Counted from the first letter of the stretch, positions 53,122 through 63,383 are shown. The stretch: 64,000 nucleotides of DNA from Aliiroseovarius crassostreae (GCF_001307765.1 NZ_LKBA01000006.1:248001-312000); one strand, 5' to 3'. Notes: a model not told the origin generated them from the letters alone. Translations and numbers: made by a program.

Positions 53122-53234
53122 TAACGCGTTTTGGAATAGACGTGAAACACAGGTTTTTTCTGAAACGCCCAGGGCAGTGATATCTCTTACGCCGTTTGGG
53201 CTTTTCCCTGTTTCAGGTAAGCCCAAACGCTTTA
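53122..53234. repeat. Two-hairpin element, copy I
   Basis: 113 bp ending GCCCAAACGCTTTA. Its right hairpin is GTTTGGGC...GCCCAAAC, with a paired change of TCGAC/GTCGA seen in copy A. The last three bases form the ccmG stop codon. Confidence 0.8.
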
Positions 53235-53804
53235 GCTACCCTCGTCAGAGCTCTGCACCTCTCCTGCCTTGGCAATTGCCGGGCGGATGATACTGTCGAG
53301 CACCTCTACGGTGATTGGACCGGCAAAACGTTTCAGGATCACCCCGTCCTTGTTGATCACAAAGGTCTCCGGCACGCCGTAAAGCCCCCACTCCAGACCG
53401 GTGCGCCCCTTCTTGTCAGCCATCAACGCGACATAGGGGTTGCCCAGCTCTTCAAGGAAACGCAGCGCATTGGCGTCTTCGTCCTTGTAGTTGATACCAT
53501 AGATGGTCACACCTTCGCGGGCCAGTGTTTCCAGTTGCGGGTGTTCGACCCGGCAGGGCGCACACCAGCTGGCCCAGAAATTGACCAGCTTCACGCCGCC
53601 CGTCATCAGGTCTTCCCGGGTGAACTCCCCCCCGGTGCCCAGGGGGGACACCGAGAGCGCGGGCACCGTGCCCCCTTCGCGGGTTGATGGCAATGCATTC
53701 GAGTCTTTGCCATTGGACATGCCCCACAGGAACATACCAGCCAAAGCGGCAAACAGCACCGGCGGCAGGATCATAAAGGGAGATATCTTTTTCTTCTCAG
53801 CCAT
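53232..53804 (-). CDS. ccmG: Thiol-disulfide interchange protein DsbE/CcmG
   Basis: A 190-residue membrane-anchored periplasmic thioredoxin that reduces the haem-binding cysteines of apocytochrome c. One N-terminal helix (FMILPPVLFAALAGMFLWG) precedes the domain with the CxxC in WASWCAPCRVEHPQL (about residue 83) and the cis-proline in GVPETFVI. The ATG at 53804 overlaps the ccmD end by three codons; one at 53828 would add eight residues. Last gene of the ccm group. Confidence 0.94.
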   Translation of the reverse strand: MAEKKKISPFMILPPVLFAALAGMFLWGMSNGKDSNALPSTREGGTVPALSVSPLGTGGEFTREDLMTGGVKLVNFWASWCAPCRVEHPQLETLAREGVTIYGINYKDEDANALRFLEELGNPYVALMADKKGRTGLEWGLYGVPETFVINKDGVILKRFAGPITVEVLDSIIRPAIAKAGEVQSSDEGS

Positions 53805-53949
53805 TTTTACGACGCTCCTCAGCGACATTCAGGTCAGTTTTCACCTTGCGGCCCGACCGGATCGTGACAAAAATCAACGCGCCCACCAAGGCCAGGGTCA
53901 ATCCCCAAGACCATAGTATCGCGTCCGCATATTTTCCAAGTTCAAGCAT
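53797..53949 (-). CDS. ccmD: Haem exporter protein CcmD
   Basis: A 50-residue one-helix membrane protein (MLELGKYADAILWSWGLTLA, then LVGALIFVTIRSGRKVKTDL). The composition, length and place between ccmC and ccmG identify CcmD, which releases holo-CcmE from the CcmABC complex. It overlaps ccmC by eight bases upstream and ccmG downstream. Confidence 0.92.
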   Translation of the reverse strand: MLELGKYADAILWSWGLTLALVGALIFVTIRSGRKVKTDLNVAEERRKNG

Positions 53950-54730
53950 CCATCATCCTTTCACGGGCCATCAGGGCATGCAGGCGGCGGCGGCGGATCT
54001 CGGTGCGGGTGCGCATCAGCAAGAGCACCACGAAAAGAAAACCGAACCCGATGATCGTCAGGACAAGCGGCTGCCAATAAACATTTGCCACATGCTCTTT
54101 CTTATCAAGCGACAGGGACGCGCCCTGATGCAGGCCCTGGTTCCAGAAATTCACCGCATAGCGCGACAAAAGCGCAAAGACCGACCCCACAACGCAGAGA
54201 ACAGATGTCAGGTCGGCTGCTGTATCCGGGTTCTCGATCGCGGCCCAAAGCGCCATGTAGCCCAGGTAAAACAGGAACAGAATCAGAAACGAGGTCAGGC
54301 GCGGATCCCAGGCCCAATAAGTACCCCACATCGGCTGTCCCCAAACGGCCCCGGTGATCAGAGAAATCACCGTCATGGTCACCCCGATCAGCGCAGCCGC
54401 CTTTGCCGCAAGCGCGGACACATGGTGGCGGCGCACCAGCCAGATCAGCGAGGTCACCAGCATCATCACCCAGATATTGATCGCCATGGTTGACGACGGC
54501 ACATGCACATAGATGATCTTGACCGAATTTCCGAAATTCGCGGCCTCCGGGGTGAAGAAGAAGCCCCAGATCAGGCCCGGCACAAGGGTGAGGACACACA
54601 GGGCAATGGCCCAGGGCAGCACCTTGCCCGACAGGGCCATGAATTTCACCGGGTTTGCATATTCCCACAACGCATTCATGCGCTGGCCCAGCGACCTTTT
54701 TTCGGAACGGTTGGTCGTTGTTTGTGTCAT
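53942..54730 (-). CDS. ccmC: Haem exporter protein CcmC
   Basis: A 262-residue protein with six transmembrane helices that attaches haem to CcmE on the periplasmic side. The tryptophan-rich signature GTYWAWDPRLTS (about residue 127) and the flanking histidines (YVHVPSS; LHQGASL) are intact. The ATG at 54730 is preferred over 54793, which would add 21 residues outside the family. It follows ccmB after about 90 bases. Confidence 0.95.
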   Translation of the reverse strand: MTQTTTNRSEKRSLGQRMNALWEYANPVKFMALSGKVLPWAIALCVLTLVPGLIWGFFFTPEAANFGNSVKIIYVHVPSSTMAINIWVMMLVTSLIWLVRRHHVSALAAKAAALIGVTMTVISLITGAVWGQPMWGTYWAWDPRLTSFLILFLFYLGYMALWAAIENPDTAADLTSVLCVVGSVFALLSRYAVNFWNQGLHQGASLSLDKKEHVANVYWQPLVLTIIGFGFLFVVLLLMRTRTEIRRRRLHALMARERMMDA

Positions 54731-54820
54731 CGGGTTTCCTCTACGGCTCCCATAATCGGTGGCAGGTCTGGGCGCAACACTAACCCAGGTCACAAGTGGG
54801 TGACTTGATTTATCTCAGGC

Positions 54821-55477
54821 TTATCTAAGATTAACACGCAAAGCAGCCGAGGCGGCAAATGGCAGCAGGGCGATGGATCCCGCGGTGATGCCCGCCATCA
54901 TCAGAAGCGGCGTGGTGGCGGAAAACCCGGCCATGCCACGGGTGGCGGCCTCGGCCCCGAAAATCAGCGTCGGGATGTAAAGCGGCAGCACCAGAAGCGA
55001 CATCAAAAGCCCGCCGCGTTTCAGCCCGACGGTCAGCGCAGCCCCAAAGGCACCGATCATGGAAAGGGCGGGTGTGCCCAGCAAAAGCGTGACGAAGATC
55101 CATGAAAACCCCGGGCTTTCCAACTGCATCAGCGCTCCGAAAAACGGAGCAGCCAGCGTCAGCGGCAATCCGGTGACCAGCCAATGCGCAAGCGCCTTCA
55201 CCGCCACGATCCCCTCCAGAGGGATCGGGGAGGTGGCCAGCAGGTCCAGCGAGCCATCTTCGAAATCAAGCTGAAAGATCCGGTCAAGCGACAAAAGGCA
55301 GGCAAGCAGCGCCCCCACCCACAAAATACCGGGGGCAATGCGCGACAGGATATCGCCCTCTGGCCCGACGCCAAATGGCACCAATGTGGACACGATCAGG
55401 AAAAACGCCAGCCCAAGGCCAAAGCCTCCGCCTGCGCGCATCGCAAGGCGCAGATCCCGGATCAGAAGTGCAATCAT
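54821..55477 (-). CDS. ccmB: Haem ABC exporter permease CcmB
   Basis: The 218-residue membrane subunit of CcmAB, with about six hydrophobic helices. It starts [18 protein letters not shown] and contains [20 protein letters not shown], the family block. The start overlaps the ccmA stop by four bases. Confidence 0.94.
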   Translation of the reverse strand: MIALLIRDLRLAMRAGGGFGLGLAFFLIVSTLVPFGVGPEGDILSRIAPGILWVGALLACLLSLDRIFQLDFEDGSLDLLATSPIPLEGIVAVKALAHWLVTGLPLTLAAPFFGALMQLESPGFSWIFVTLLLGTPALSMIGAFGAALTVGLKRGGLLMSLLVLPLYIPTLIFGAEAATRGMAGFSATTPLLMMAGITAGSIALLPFAASAALRVNLR

Positions 55478-56142
55478 AGGAAGGCCCCCTCACCTGCATC
55501 GTCAAAACCGTCAGAATGGGCAAGATCAGCGGCGGTGGTGGGATCCGCTTTGTAAGGGCCGATATCAAAGCTTGCCGCGTCCAGCCCCAGATCAATATGG
55601 GTGGCGATCAGCGCCGCCCCGCCCCGCGCCTGATGGGCGCGAACCGCATCGGCAAACAGCCCGACCGAAGGCACGTCAAGCGATACGGTCGGCTCATCCA
55701 GCAGCCAGATCGGACGCCCGGTCACCAGCAGCCGTGCCAGTCCCAGGCGCCGCTTCTGTCCGGCGGAAAGATTTGCGGACGGGCGGCTCAAGAGCCCGGC
55801 CAGGTTGAACCCTTCCACCGCGCCGGAAATGTCTTCCTGCCCATGCACCGATGCCCAGAACCGCAGGTTTTCCTCGACCGTCAGCGTGGCTTTCAACCCA
55901 TCGGCATGGGCGCCATAGGTCAAGGTCTCCGGCCCGGACAGCACCTCTCCGTGCAACGGGGGCTGCAACCCGGCAAGGGTGCGCAGAAGCGTGGTCTTAC
56001 CCGATCCGTTCGGCCCGCGCAGGATCAGCACCTCACCGGGATCAAGCGAAAAGCCCACCCCTTGCAGGATCGGCACGCCACCACGGGTGACGGTCAGGTT
56101 CTCGGCCGCGAGTCGGGCGGTATGTCGGGACAAATCAGTCAT
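55474..56142 (-). CDS. ccmA: Haem ABC exporter ATP-binding protein CcmA
   Basis: A 222-residue ABC ATPase of the cytochrome c maturation system. It has Walker [13 protein letters not shown] (about residue 43), the signature [13 protein letters not shown] (about 125), and Walker [13 protein letters not shown]. It heads the ccmA-B-C-D-G run. ccmE, F and H are not in the window. The extended C-terminus (about 20 residues) is variable in the family. Confidence 0.95.
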   Translation of the reverse strand: MTDLSRHTARLAAENLTVTRGGVPILQGVGFSLDPGEVLILRGPNGSGKTTLLRTLAGLQPPLHGEVLSGPETLTYGAHADGLKATLTVEENLRFWASVHGQEDISGAVEGFNLAGLLSRPSANLSAGQKRRLGLARLLVTGRPIWLLDEPTVSLDVPSVGLFADAVRAHQARGGAALIATHIDLGLDAASFDIGPYKADPTTAADLAHSDGFDDAGEGAFL

Positions 56143-56151
56143 GCCAGAGGC

Positions 56152-56502
56152 TTAGACCGGAAGGGCCGCCAAGGCAATGCGCCGCCCCTCGGCCAGAAGC
56201 ACATTATAGGTGCGGCAGGCAGCGGCGGTGGCCATGGGTTCCATGCCGATCCCGGCCGCCTCAAGCGCCTCGCGCAGGGGGGTGGGGGCATGGGCAATCT
56301 CGGCACCGGAGCCATAAAACAGCACGTCGATCCCGCCGGCCAAGGCCGCAAGCGGGGTCACGTCTTCACCATCCCAGCTGATCACCTTCTCTGCCGTCAA
56401 CAGGATCGGGCCGCGGATCACCTCACCGCCCACACGAAAGAAACCGGGGCCATAGCCATCCACCGGGGTGGCCCCCTCAAACACGACTTCATGGAATTGC
56501 AT
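56152..56502 (-). CDS. Mth938-like (DUF498) domain protein
   Basis: A 116-residue single-domain protein of the Mth938/AAMDC family (GYGPGFFRVGGEVIRGPIL; DVLFYGSGAE; AAACRTYNVLLAEGR). Its biochemical role is not known. In this bacterial group it sits between secDF and ccmA, as here. Confidence 0.88.
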   Translation of the reverse strand: MQFHEVVFEGATPVDGYGPGFFRVGGEVIRGPILLTAEKVISWDGEDVTPLAALAGGIDVLFYGSGAEIAHAPTPLREALEAAGIGMEPMATAAACRTYNVLLAEGRRIALAALPV

Positions 56503-56515
56503 CGGGTGACACTCC

Positions 56516-57274
56516 TCAGCTGTTCAGAACCGAAACCAGCCCGGACAGGGCGGATCCCGCGATGATGATATAGGCAACCCGGCGGTAAAGCCCGCTCAGG
56601 CGGGGACGAAACAGCCAGTTGCCCAGAAGGTTTCCAGCAAGGTTGGGCAACAGCGCAACCAGCCCCAGCACAAGCGGCAGGCCCACAAGCCGGCCCAGAA
56701 GCAAGAACACCGCCAGCAAGATCACGTCATAGGCCAGCAGAAAAGCCGTATTGTTGGCGCGGATCACCCTGGCCGGAAGGGGGGAGGCCATATAGAGCAG
56801 GATCACCGGCGGGCCCGGAATGCCAGCCGCCCCGCCCAGCAACCCCGCCATCCCCCCTGTGCCCCAGACCAGCCGTGGGGTCAGCTCGCCGTGATAGCGA
56901 AACCCCGAAACCAGCGCCAGGACCATTGCAAGGCTGACCAGTGAAACCGCCAGTTTGAACACGGACGGGTCCACCGCAAACAACACCGCAAGCCCCAGCG
57001 GCAAAGCGAGGATCAGCCCGCCGATCAGGCGCATCAGGTCCCGCGGATGCCCGTCACGCAACGCGCCGGGCAAGGCAGGCAGCGGGCCGGCAATATCCAT
57101 CACAATCAGCACCGCCACAGCGGCCACCGGGTCAATCACCTGCGCTGCGATGGGAAGAAAGATAAGCGCGGTGCCAAAGCCTGCGAACCCGCGCACAAGC
57201 CCCGCCAGAAAGGCGGCAGCCAAAAGTCCTCCAAGCCCCGGCAGGGCCAGGGCTTGGAGCAGGATATCAGGCAT
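56516..57274 (-). CDS. TauE/SafE-family membrane transporter
   Basis: A 252-residue inner-membrane protein with eight hydrophobic segments of the TSUP family (LVRGFAGFGTALIFLPI, repeated in the second half as GLLGGAAGIPGPPVILLY). Relatives export sulfite, sulfoacetate or other organic anions. The start at 57274 overlaps the secDF stop (ATGCCTGA), implying coupling; an ATG at 57286 is also in frame. Substrate unknown. Confidence 0.87.
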   Translation of the reverse strand: MPDILLQALALPGLGGLLAAAFLAGLVRGFAGFGTALIFLPIAAQVIDPVAAVAVLIVMDIAGPLPALPGALRDGHPRDLMRLIGGLILALPLGLAVLFAVDPSVFKLAVSLVSLAMVLALVSGFRYHGELTPRLVWGTGGMAGLLGGAAGIPGPPVILLYMASPLPARVIRANNTAFLLAYDVILLAVFLLLGRLVGLPLVLGLVALLPNLAGNLLGNWLFRPRLSGLYRRVAYIIIAGSALSGLVSVLNS

Positions 57275-59900
57275 CAATATTGGCAAACTCGTTGCCCAGG
57301 TCCTTCGTCTCGGTCTTGTCCCAATTGCGTTTCACACCGAGGCGCAACAGGATGGCCGAGGCCACGAAGATCGACGAGTAGGTCCCGACAACAACACCCC
57401 AGATCATCGCAAACACAAACCCGCGGATCACGTCACCGCCCAGCACGTAAAGCGCGATCAGCGCGATCAGCGTGGTAAGCGAGGTCATCAGGGTGCGCGA
57501 CAGGGTTTCATTGATCGACAGGTTCAACACTTCCCTGAGCTCCAGCGTCTTGTAGCGGCGCAGGTTCTCACGCACCCGGTCAAACACAACCACGGTATCA
57601 TTGAGCGAGTAGCCGACAATGGTCAGAAGGGCTGCGATAATCGCAAGGTCGAACTTGATCCCGAGAAGCGCAAACACGCCGATGGTCAGCACAACGTCAT
57701 GCACAAGAGCGGCCACCGCCCCCAGCGAGAACTGCCATTCGAACCGCAGCCAGATATAGACCAGCACCGCGCCGATCGCTGCCAGAACGGCATAGATCGC
57801 CGTCAGGATCAGCTCTCCCGAGACTTTCGGGCCAACCGATTCCACGCTTGGAAAGGTGATCGCAGGATCCACCGTGGCCAGCGCGTTTTCGATGGTCGCC
57901 ATGGTCTCGGGCGTCATCGCCTCCTGACCTTCCTGCGCCTCGATGCGGATCTGGCTGACATGCTGGTCGTCGCGGAAATTCACGTCATTCACTTCCACAA
58001 TCGTGATGTCCCCCAACGCAAGCGGCGCCAGTGCATCCCGATAGGCCCCAACATCCACGGCCTGCGTGCTTTCCGTGCGGATCGTGGTGCCGCCGCGGAA
58101 ATCGATGCCGAAATTCAGGCCGATCACGAAGAACAGCACAACCGAGGCCACCATCGCCAGCCCAGACGCCCCAAGCGTCGCAAGCGTGGTTTTGAAAAAA
58201 TCGAACACACGGTTTTGCGGCGCCAGACGAATGCCCTTGATCTCCAGATCACGCGGCTCTTTTCGCTCATGCCACATGACAATCATCAGCCGGGTCAGGA
58301 AAATCGCGGTGAAGACCGAGGTGATGATCCCCAGCCCCAGCGTGACCGCAAAGCCGCGCACCGGACCAGAGCCCATGACAAACAGGATCACGGCGGTGAT
58401 GAAGGTGGTGATATTGGCATCCAGAATGGCCGACAGCGCCTTTTCATACCCCAGCTCGATCGCCCGCGCGGGCCCTTTGCCCGCCTTGAGCTCCTCCCGG
58501 ATCCGTTCAAACACCAGCACATTGGCGTCAACCGCCATCCCGATGGTCAGCACGATCCCGGCGATACCGGGCAGCGTCAGGGTTGCCCCGATCATCGACA
58601 GAAGGCCAAAGATCATGCCGACATTCAGGATCAGCGCCACATTGGCGATCATGCCGAACCAGCCATAGGCCAGCCCCATGAAGATCAGCACACCGGCAAA
58701 CGCCACCAGCGAGGCAATCTTGCCCGCATCAATGCTGTCCTGCCCCAGTTCCGGGCCGATGGTGCGCTCTTCCACATAGGTCAGTTCGGCAGGCAAGGCG
58801 CCCGCCCGCAGCAGAATCGCCAGATTGGTCGATTCCTCGATTGAGAAATTGCCGGTGATAATGCCCGACCCGCCGCAGATCTGTTCATTGATGCGCGGGG
58901 CCGAGATCACCTCTTCATCCAGCACAATTGCAAAAGGCGAGCCAACATTTTCGCCGGTATAGTCGCAGAACTTGCGCGCACCGGACACGTTGAAGCGGAA
59001 ATTCACCGCAGGCCGGCCGTTCTGATCAAAGGCAGGCTGCGCATCATTCAGCTCTTCCCCGGTCACAACCGCGGTTTTTTCCAGCGCGTAATAGGTGTTT
59101 TCCTCGTCCAGCGACGGGTAGAGAACGCCCCGGGGACCGGGATCTGCATTGGCATTCGACGTACGCGAGGTGACCGGGTGGAAGGTCAGCTTGGCAGTCT
59201 TGCCGATGATTTCTTTCAACTCCGAGGCCGATCCGATGCCCGGCACCTGGATCAGGATCCGATCCCGCCCCTGCCGTTGGATGGTCGGTTCCCGCGTCCC
59301 CACCTCATCCACACGGCGGCGAATGATCTCAAGGGTTTGCAGGATGGTGCGGTCGTCGGTTGCGATGCGTTCCGCCTCCGACAGCGTCACCACAAACTCG
59401 CCTTCACGGCCCGCGCTCACCTCGATATCGGTTGAACCAACACCCTGAAGGCTGACCACCGGCTGGGCCAGTGTCTGCACTTTTGCAATGGCCTCAGGCA
59501 GCGCCTCGGGGCGTGAGATCTTCACCCGCAACTCATCAGGCTTGCTGTCCTGACGGCGAATGGTGCCAATCGTGTCGCGCTCATCGCGCAGCAGGTTGCG
59601 CACTTCGGGCCAAAGCGCATCCATACGCGCGCCATAGACATCCTCGACCTGCACTTCGGCCAGCAAATGTGCGCCGCCACGCAGGTCCAGCCCGAGATTG
59701 ACAAGGCCGCTCGGCGCCCAGTCCGGCCAGGCGGAACGATCCGCCTCAAGCTCGGCCGTGGTGCCGGTGGTTTCAATCGCCTTCACCGCGTCATTGTGAA
59801 CTTCCACACGGGTGTAAAACCCGTTGGGGGACGCAAAATACAGACCCAGGATCACCAGACCCCAGATCACCAGTCGTTTCCAAAGCGGAATTTGCAGCAT
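57267..59900 (-). CDS. secDF: Fused protein translocase subunit SecD-SecF
   Basis: An 877-residue fusion of SecD and SecF, twelve transmembrane helices, which uses the proton gradient to pull exported proteins through SecYEG. The SecD part (residues 1-540) shows GLDLRGGAHLLAEV, the P1 head region and GMAVDANVLVFERIREEL; the SecF part (about 575-870) shows GLNFGIDFRGG, and GYSLNDTVVVFDRVREN with the proton-path residues. It follows yajC by 76 bases. The fusion is seen in this order and in some Gram-positives. Confidence 0.95.
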   Translation of the reverse strand: MLQIPLWKRLVIWGLVILGLYFASPNGFYTRVEVHNDAVKAIETTGTTAELEADRSAWPDWAPSGLVNLGLDLRGGAHLLAEVQVEDVYGARMDALWPEVRNLLRDERDTIGTIRRQDSKPDELRVKISRPEALPEAIAKVQTLAQPVVSLQGVGSTDIEVSAGREGEFVVTLSEAERIATDDRTILQTLEIIRRRVDEVGTREPTIQRQGRDRILIQVPGIGSASELKEIIGKTAKLTFHPVTSRTSNANADPGPRGVLYPSLDEENTYYALEKTAVVTGEELNDAQPAFDQNGRPAVNFRFNVSGARKFCDYTGENVGSPFAIVLDEEVISAPRINEQICGGSGIITGNFSIEESTNLAILLRAGALPAELTYVEERTIGPELGQDSIDAGKIASLVAFAGVLIFMGLAYGWFGMIANVALILNVGMIFGLLSMIGATLTLPGIAGIVLTIGMAVDANVLVFERIREELKAGKGPARAIELGYEKALSAILDANITTFITAVILFVMGSGPVRGFAVTLGLGIITSVFTAIFLTRLMIVMWHERKEPRDLEIKGIRLAPQNRVFDFFKTTLATLGASGLAMVASVVLFFVIGLNFGIDFRGGTTIRTESTQAVDVGAYRDALAPLALGDITIVEVNDVNFRDDQHVSQIRIEAQEGQEAMTPETMATIENALATVDPAITFPSVESVGPKVSGELILTAIYAVLAAIGAVLVYIWLRFEWQFSLGAVAALVHDVVLTIGVFALLGIKFDLAIIAALLTIVGYSLNDTVVVFDRVRENLRRYKTLELREVLNLSINETLSRTLMTSLTTLIALIALYVLGGDVIRGFVFAMIWGVVVGTYSSIFVASAILLRLGVKRNWDKTETKDLGNEFANIDA

Positions 59901-59976
59901 GTGCCTGCCCGAATTTGCCCGTGTAACAAAGAAAACGCGGCCTCGGGGGGCTTGCCCGGGCCGCGCGATGAGGGGG

Positions 59977-60306
59977 TTATCCCTCGACCGGTTCGGTTTT
60001 CGACACCACCTTGGCGATGGTAGAGCGCATCACGCGCACTTTCACACCGTCAGCGATCTCGACCTCAACTTCGGCCTCGTCCTTGACGTTGGTAACCTTG
60101 CCGATGATGCCACCCTGGGTCACCACCTTGTCATTGCGGCGCAGCGCCCCCAGCATCGCCTGATGCTCTTTCATCTTCTTTTGCTGCGGACGGATCATGA
60201 AGATATACATGATCGCGAAAATGAGCAGCATCGGGATCAGCAACGAGTTGAGGATGCCGCCCGCAGGCGCACCCGCTGCCTGGGCAAAAGCCGGAGTTAC
60301 AAACAT
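59977..60306 (-). CDS. yajC: Preprotein translocase subunit YajC
   Basis: A 109-residue membrane protein with one transmembrane helix (LIPMLLIFAIMYIFMIRPQQKK) and a cytosolic domain (VTQGGIIGKV). It is the auxiliary of SecDF and is the first gene of the minus-strand Sec-Ccm run. The ATG at 60306 gives the normal protein; upstream in-frame ATGs (to 60474) lie in the divergent promoter region. Confidence 0.95.
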   Translation of the reverse strand: MFVTPAFAQAAGAPAGGILNSLLIPMLLIFAIMYIFMIRPQQKKMKEHQAMLGALRRNDKVVTQGGIIGKVTNVKDEAEVEVEIADGVKVRVMRSTIAKVVSKTEPVEG

Positions 60307-60491
60307 CTTATTTCCTTTTCTTCCCGGGGCGACAAAGAACCCGCCCCACCTGTCTGGCGCGCACCCTATATGGGGGCCCATTGCTTGTCCAGCAAGGGAG
60401 CGCGGGAAGGTTTGCACAAGCGACCAAGAAGGCGGGTGACAGGCGGCGGGCAATGGTGTTTTGTGGGGGCGCATTCAATCTGGGGTTATTT

Positions 60492-61883
60492 ATGCTCGAC
60501 TTCTGGCAGGCGCTTACCACCCACCCGATGACACCTTGGTTTGGGTGGCTTGGGCTGGGAACCATTCTGATCTTTGCTGCACTTGGACAAGTTCGCCCTT
60601 ACATCCCCGAAGATCCCATTGAAAAACTTCAAAAAACACTTGGGGCGACAAACCTTCCCTACAGCTTATTTTTGTTCCTGCTGTTATTTTGGGCAACCAT
60701 TGCCCTGCTCCTGTTCACCGGCCTGCTTTCCGTGATCTGGCAAGTCATCGCGGCAATGCTGCCAGCCGCCCCCGACACAGCTGAAGGCAAAGCCGCCCAA
60801 TGGGAATATCGCCTGCTGCTCACCAAACTTGCCGCCCTGACCACCGTGTTGGGCGCAACAATTGCCCTGCCCTTCACCATTATCCGCCTGCGCCTGACCA
60901 ATGAACAAACCCGCCACGCAGAAAATGTTTTGTTCAACACCAAGCTGAACGAAGCGGTGGAAAGCCTGCATGCCCGCTATCAAGCCACCGAATGGAAACG
61001 CAAAGATGGCTATGTCGATATCTGGAAAGATGACATTATCAAACGCAATGGGGCCATTGATCGGTTGGAGAACCTGGCGATCGAGCGGCCAGAAGAAGCC
61101 CCCCGCATCGCCCGCATCCTATGTGTCTATCTGAAAGAAATGAGCAAGGAACACCCGCCAGAAACACCCCCGAAAGGCACAGCACCTGATGAACTTATAA
61201 GGTGGGCAAGGGGGCTCAAGATCAAGCGCGCGGACATGCAAGCTGCTCTTCACGCTTTAGCGCGCATACATCAAGAGACAAAGATCCCACCCAAAGAATT
61301 GGGAATTGATTTGTACAAGGTGAATTTACAAGCCATGACATTCAAGCAACCACGTTTCAACGCTCCAAATTTTGAACATGCAGTCTTGAGTGACAGTTAC
61401 CTTGATGGTGCTAATCTTATAGGCACAAAACTCAATCGGGCGACACTCAATCGCGCAAGTCTTATTGGTGCAAAACTTGATTGGGCCGAGCTTGAAAACG
61501 CCGAGTTAAATGGTGCCAAGATCGTCGGAGCCCAACTATCCGAGGCAAACCTGACCCAAGCAAAACTCCAATTTGCAGAACTAGGCTATACCTCATGTTT
61601 TAACACATATTTCAATGGGGCAGTGCTCAATGGGACAATATTAACTGGTGTGAAAACAAATGGAGCTTCGTTTAGAAACGTTGATCTGTCGATGCTCATG
61701 AATGTCGATGAATTGATAGAACACGCCTTCGGAGATCGCTCTGTGATCCTGCCGGATGATGTGCCCTTCCCGATAGATCGCTGGCCGGATGCGAAACTGG
61801 ATAATGAGGCCTATTGGCAGGAGTATCGGCGTTTCCTCAGCGATCCCGGCCCCTACATCCCGCCCCAACACCGCAACGACTAA
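60492..61883 (+). CDS. Membrane-bound pentapeptide-repeat protein
   Basis: A 463-residue protein. Three hydrophobic segments lie in the first 135 residues (LGLGTILIFAALG, LFLFLLLFWATIALLLFTG and LTTVLGATIALPFTII), then a helical region, then about 26 pentapeptide repeats (A(N/D)LxX, residues about 272-400: NLIGTKLNRATLNRASL) that fold as a right-handed beta helix. DNA in the repeat part is richer in A/T than in its neighbours. It starts at 60492 after TTAT with no strong ribosome binding site; upstream ATGs exist. Function unknown; some relatives protect DNA gyrase but membrane forms differ. Confidence 0.82.
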   Translation: MLDFWQALTTHPMTPWFGWLGLGTILIFAALGQVRPYIPEDPIEKLQKTLGATNLPYSLFLFLLLFWATIALLLFTGLLSVIWQVIAAMLPAAPDTAEGKAAQWEYRLLLTKLAALTTVLGATIALPFTIIRLRLTNEQTRHAENVLFNTKLNEAVESLHARYQATEWKRKDGYVDIWKDDIIKRNGAIDRLENLAIERPEEAPRIARILCVYLKEMSKEHPPETPPKGTAPDELIRWARGLKIKRADMQAALHALARIHQETKIPPKELGIDLYKVNLQAMTFKQPRFNAPNFEHAVLSDSYLDGANLIGTKLNRATLNRASLIGAKLDWAELENAELNGAKIVGAQLSEANLTQAKLQFAELGYTSCFNTYFNGAVLNGTILTGVKTNGASFRNVDLSMLMNVDELIEHAFGDRSVILPDDVPFPIDRWPDAKLDNEAYWQEYRRFLSDPGPYIPPQHRND

Positions 61884-61968
61884 TCCCCCTTCCCCTGCCG
61901 CGCCCAAACTGGCATATGGGCGATAGCGCCCGTTAGGGGGCGCCCACCTGTGTTTAAGGAACAATGAC

Positions 61969-63261
61969 ATGCATGATATTCGCCTGATCCGTGACAACCC
62001 TGATGCGTTCGACGCCGCGATGGCCCGTCGGGGCCTCGACGGTGTGTCAGGCGAATTGCTGTCGCTGGATGAAACCCGCCGCGCCGCCATCCTCGCATCT
62101 GAGACCGCACAGGCCGAGGCCAACAAAGCCGCCAAGGAAGTGGGCGCCGCCAAGGGCCGTGGCGATGAGGCAGAGTTTGAACGCCTGCGCGCCCTGGTGG
62201 GGGAAAAGAAATCCGAAATCGCGCGTTTGAACGACGAAGCCAAGGCACTTGATGCCAAGCTCACCGAGATCCTGATGGGCCTGCCCAACACGATCTATGA
62301 TGATGTGCCGGCTGGCGAAGACGAAGACGACAACGTGGAAATCAACCGCTGGGGCACCCCGCGCGAGATGGATTTCAAACCGGTTGAGCATTACGAATTG
62401 CCCGCCGTGCAGTCGGGACTGGATTTCGAAACCGCCGCCAAACTGTCCGGTTCGCGCTTCATGGTGCTCTCGGGTGCCGTGGCCCGCACCCACCGGGCGC
62501 TGGCGCAATTCATGCTCGACGTGCACACCGAAGAAAACGGCCTGACCGAAACCTGGACGCCGGTCCTCGTCAAGGAAGAGATGATGTATGGCACCGGGCA
62601 ATTGCCGAAATTCGGCGAAGACAGCTACAAGACCGAAGATGGCTGGTGGCTGGTGCCGACGGCCGAGGTGAGCCTGACCAACATCGTCAATGGCGAAACC
62701 GTGAGCGAAGGCTATCTGCCGCGCCGCTATGTGGCCCACACCCAATGCTTCCGCTCAGAAGCAGGCAGCGCAGGGCGCGACACCGCCGGCATGCTGCGCC
62801 AGCACCAGTTTGAAAAAGTCGAAATGGTGTCGGTCACGAAACCCGAGGAAAGCGAGGCAGAACACGCCCGTATGACCCGCTGCGCCGAGGATATCCTCGA
62901 ACGTCTGGAACTGCCCTACCGCACCGTGAAACTCTGCACGGGTGACATCGGGTTCGGCGCCAAACGCACCCATGATATCGAGGTCTGGCTGCCGGGGCAA
63001 AACACCTATCGCGAAATCAGCTCCGTCTCGACCTGCGGGGATTTCCAGGCCCGCCGCATGAACGCCCGCTACAAGCCGGCCGAAGGCGGCAAGCCGCAAT
63101 TCGTGCACACGCTGAACGGATCAGGGCTCGCCGTGGGCCGCGCGCTGATTGCTGTCCTGGAAAACGGTCAGCAGGCCGACGGATCCGTTGACCTGCCCGC
63201 AGCCCTGCACCCCTACCTGCGCGGAAAAACCCGCATCACCGCCGAGGGTGAGCTGGTTTAA
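61969..63261 (+). CDS. serS: Seryl-tRNA synthetase
   Basis: Charges tRNA-Ser with serine. The 430 residues have the N-terminal long helical hairpin that binds tRNA (about 30-100), then the class II core with motif 2 ([21 protein letters not shown], in register about 262-282) and motif 3 ([17 protein letters not shown] near residue 385). The ATG is preceded by AAGGAACAATGAC. A good terminator follows. Confidence 0.96.
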   Translation: MHDIRLIRDNPDAFDAAMARRGLDGVSGELLSLDETRRAAILASETAQAEANKAAKEVGAAKGRGDEAEFERLRALVGEKKSEIARLNDEAKALDAKLTEILMGLPNTIYDDVPAGEDEDDNVEINRWGTPREMDFKPVEHYELPAVQSGLDFETAAKLSGSRFMVLSGAVARTHRALAQFMLDVHTEENGLTETWTPVLVKEEMMYGTGQLPKFGEDSYKTEDGWWLVPTAEVSLTNIVNGETVSEGYLPRRYVAHTQCFRSEAGSAGRDTAGMLRQHQFEKVEMVSVTKPEESEAEHARMTRCAEDILERLELPYRTVKLCTGDIGFGAKRTHDIEVWLPGQNTYREISSVSTCGDFQARRMNARYKPAEGGKPQFVHTLNGSGLAVGRALIAVLENGQQADGSVDLPAALHPYLRGKTRITAEGELV

Positions 63262-63284
63262 GAGGCTGATTTCATTAAAAAACA

Positions 63285-63315
63285 AAAGCCCGGCCAAACC
63301 TGCCGGGCTTTTTCT
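63285..63315 (+). terminator. Terminator of serS
   Basis: AAAGCCCGGC (63285-63294) pairs with GCCGGGCTTT (63302-63311), loop CAAACCT, then TT and a T-rich tail. Confidence 0.93.
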
Positions 63316-63320
63316 TATGC

Positions 63321-63383
63321 CTTTTTCTTGCGTCAAATACCTCGGGGTGAGGCTGAAAGCCGAGGGGCAGAGCCCCTCCCCCA
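63321..63383. repeat. GC-rich REP-like palindrome, copy 7
   Basis: CTTTTTCTTGCGTCAAATACC, TCGGGGTGAGG, then GAGGGGCAGAGCCCCTCCCC. It stands between convergent genes and abuts the stop of the ATPase gene. Confidence 0.75.

Noticed and set aside
56955-58844. Long plus-strand open frame opposite secDF
   Set aside because: Product is extremely rich in His, Arg, Gln and Asp, typical of an antisense shadow; the minus-strand secDF is certain.
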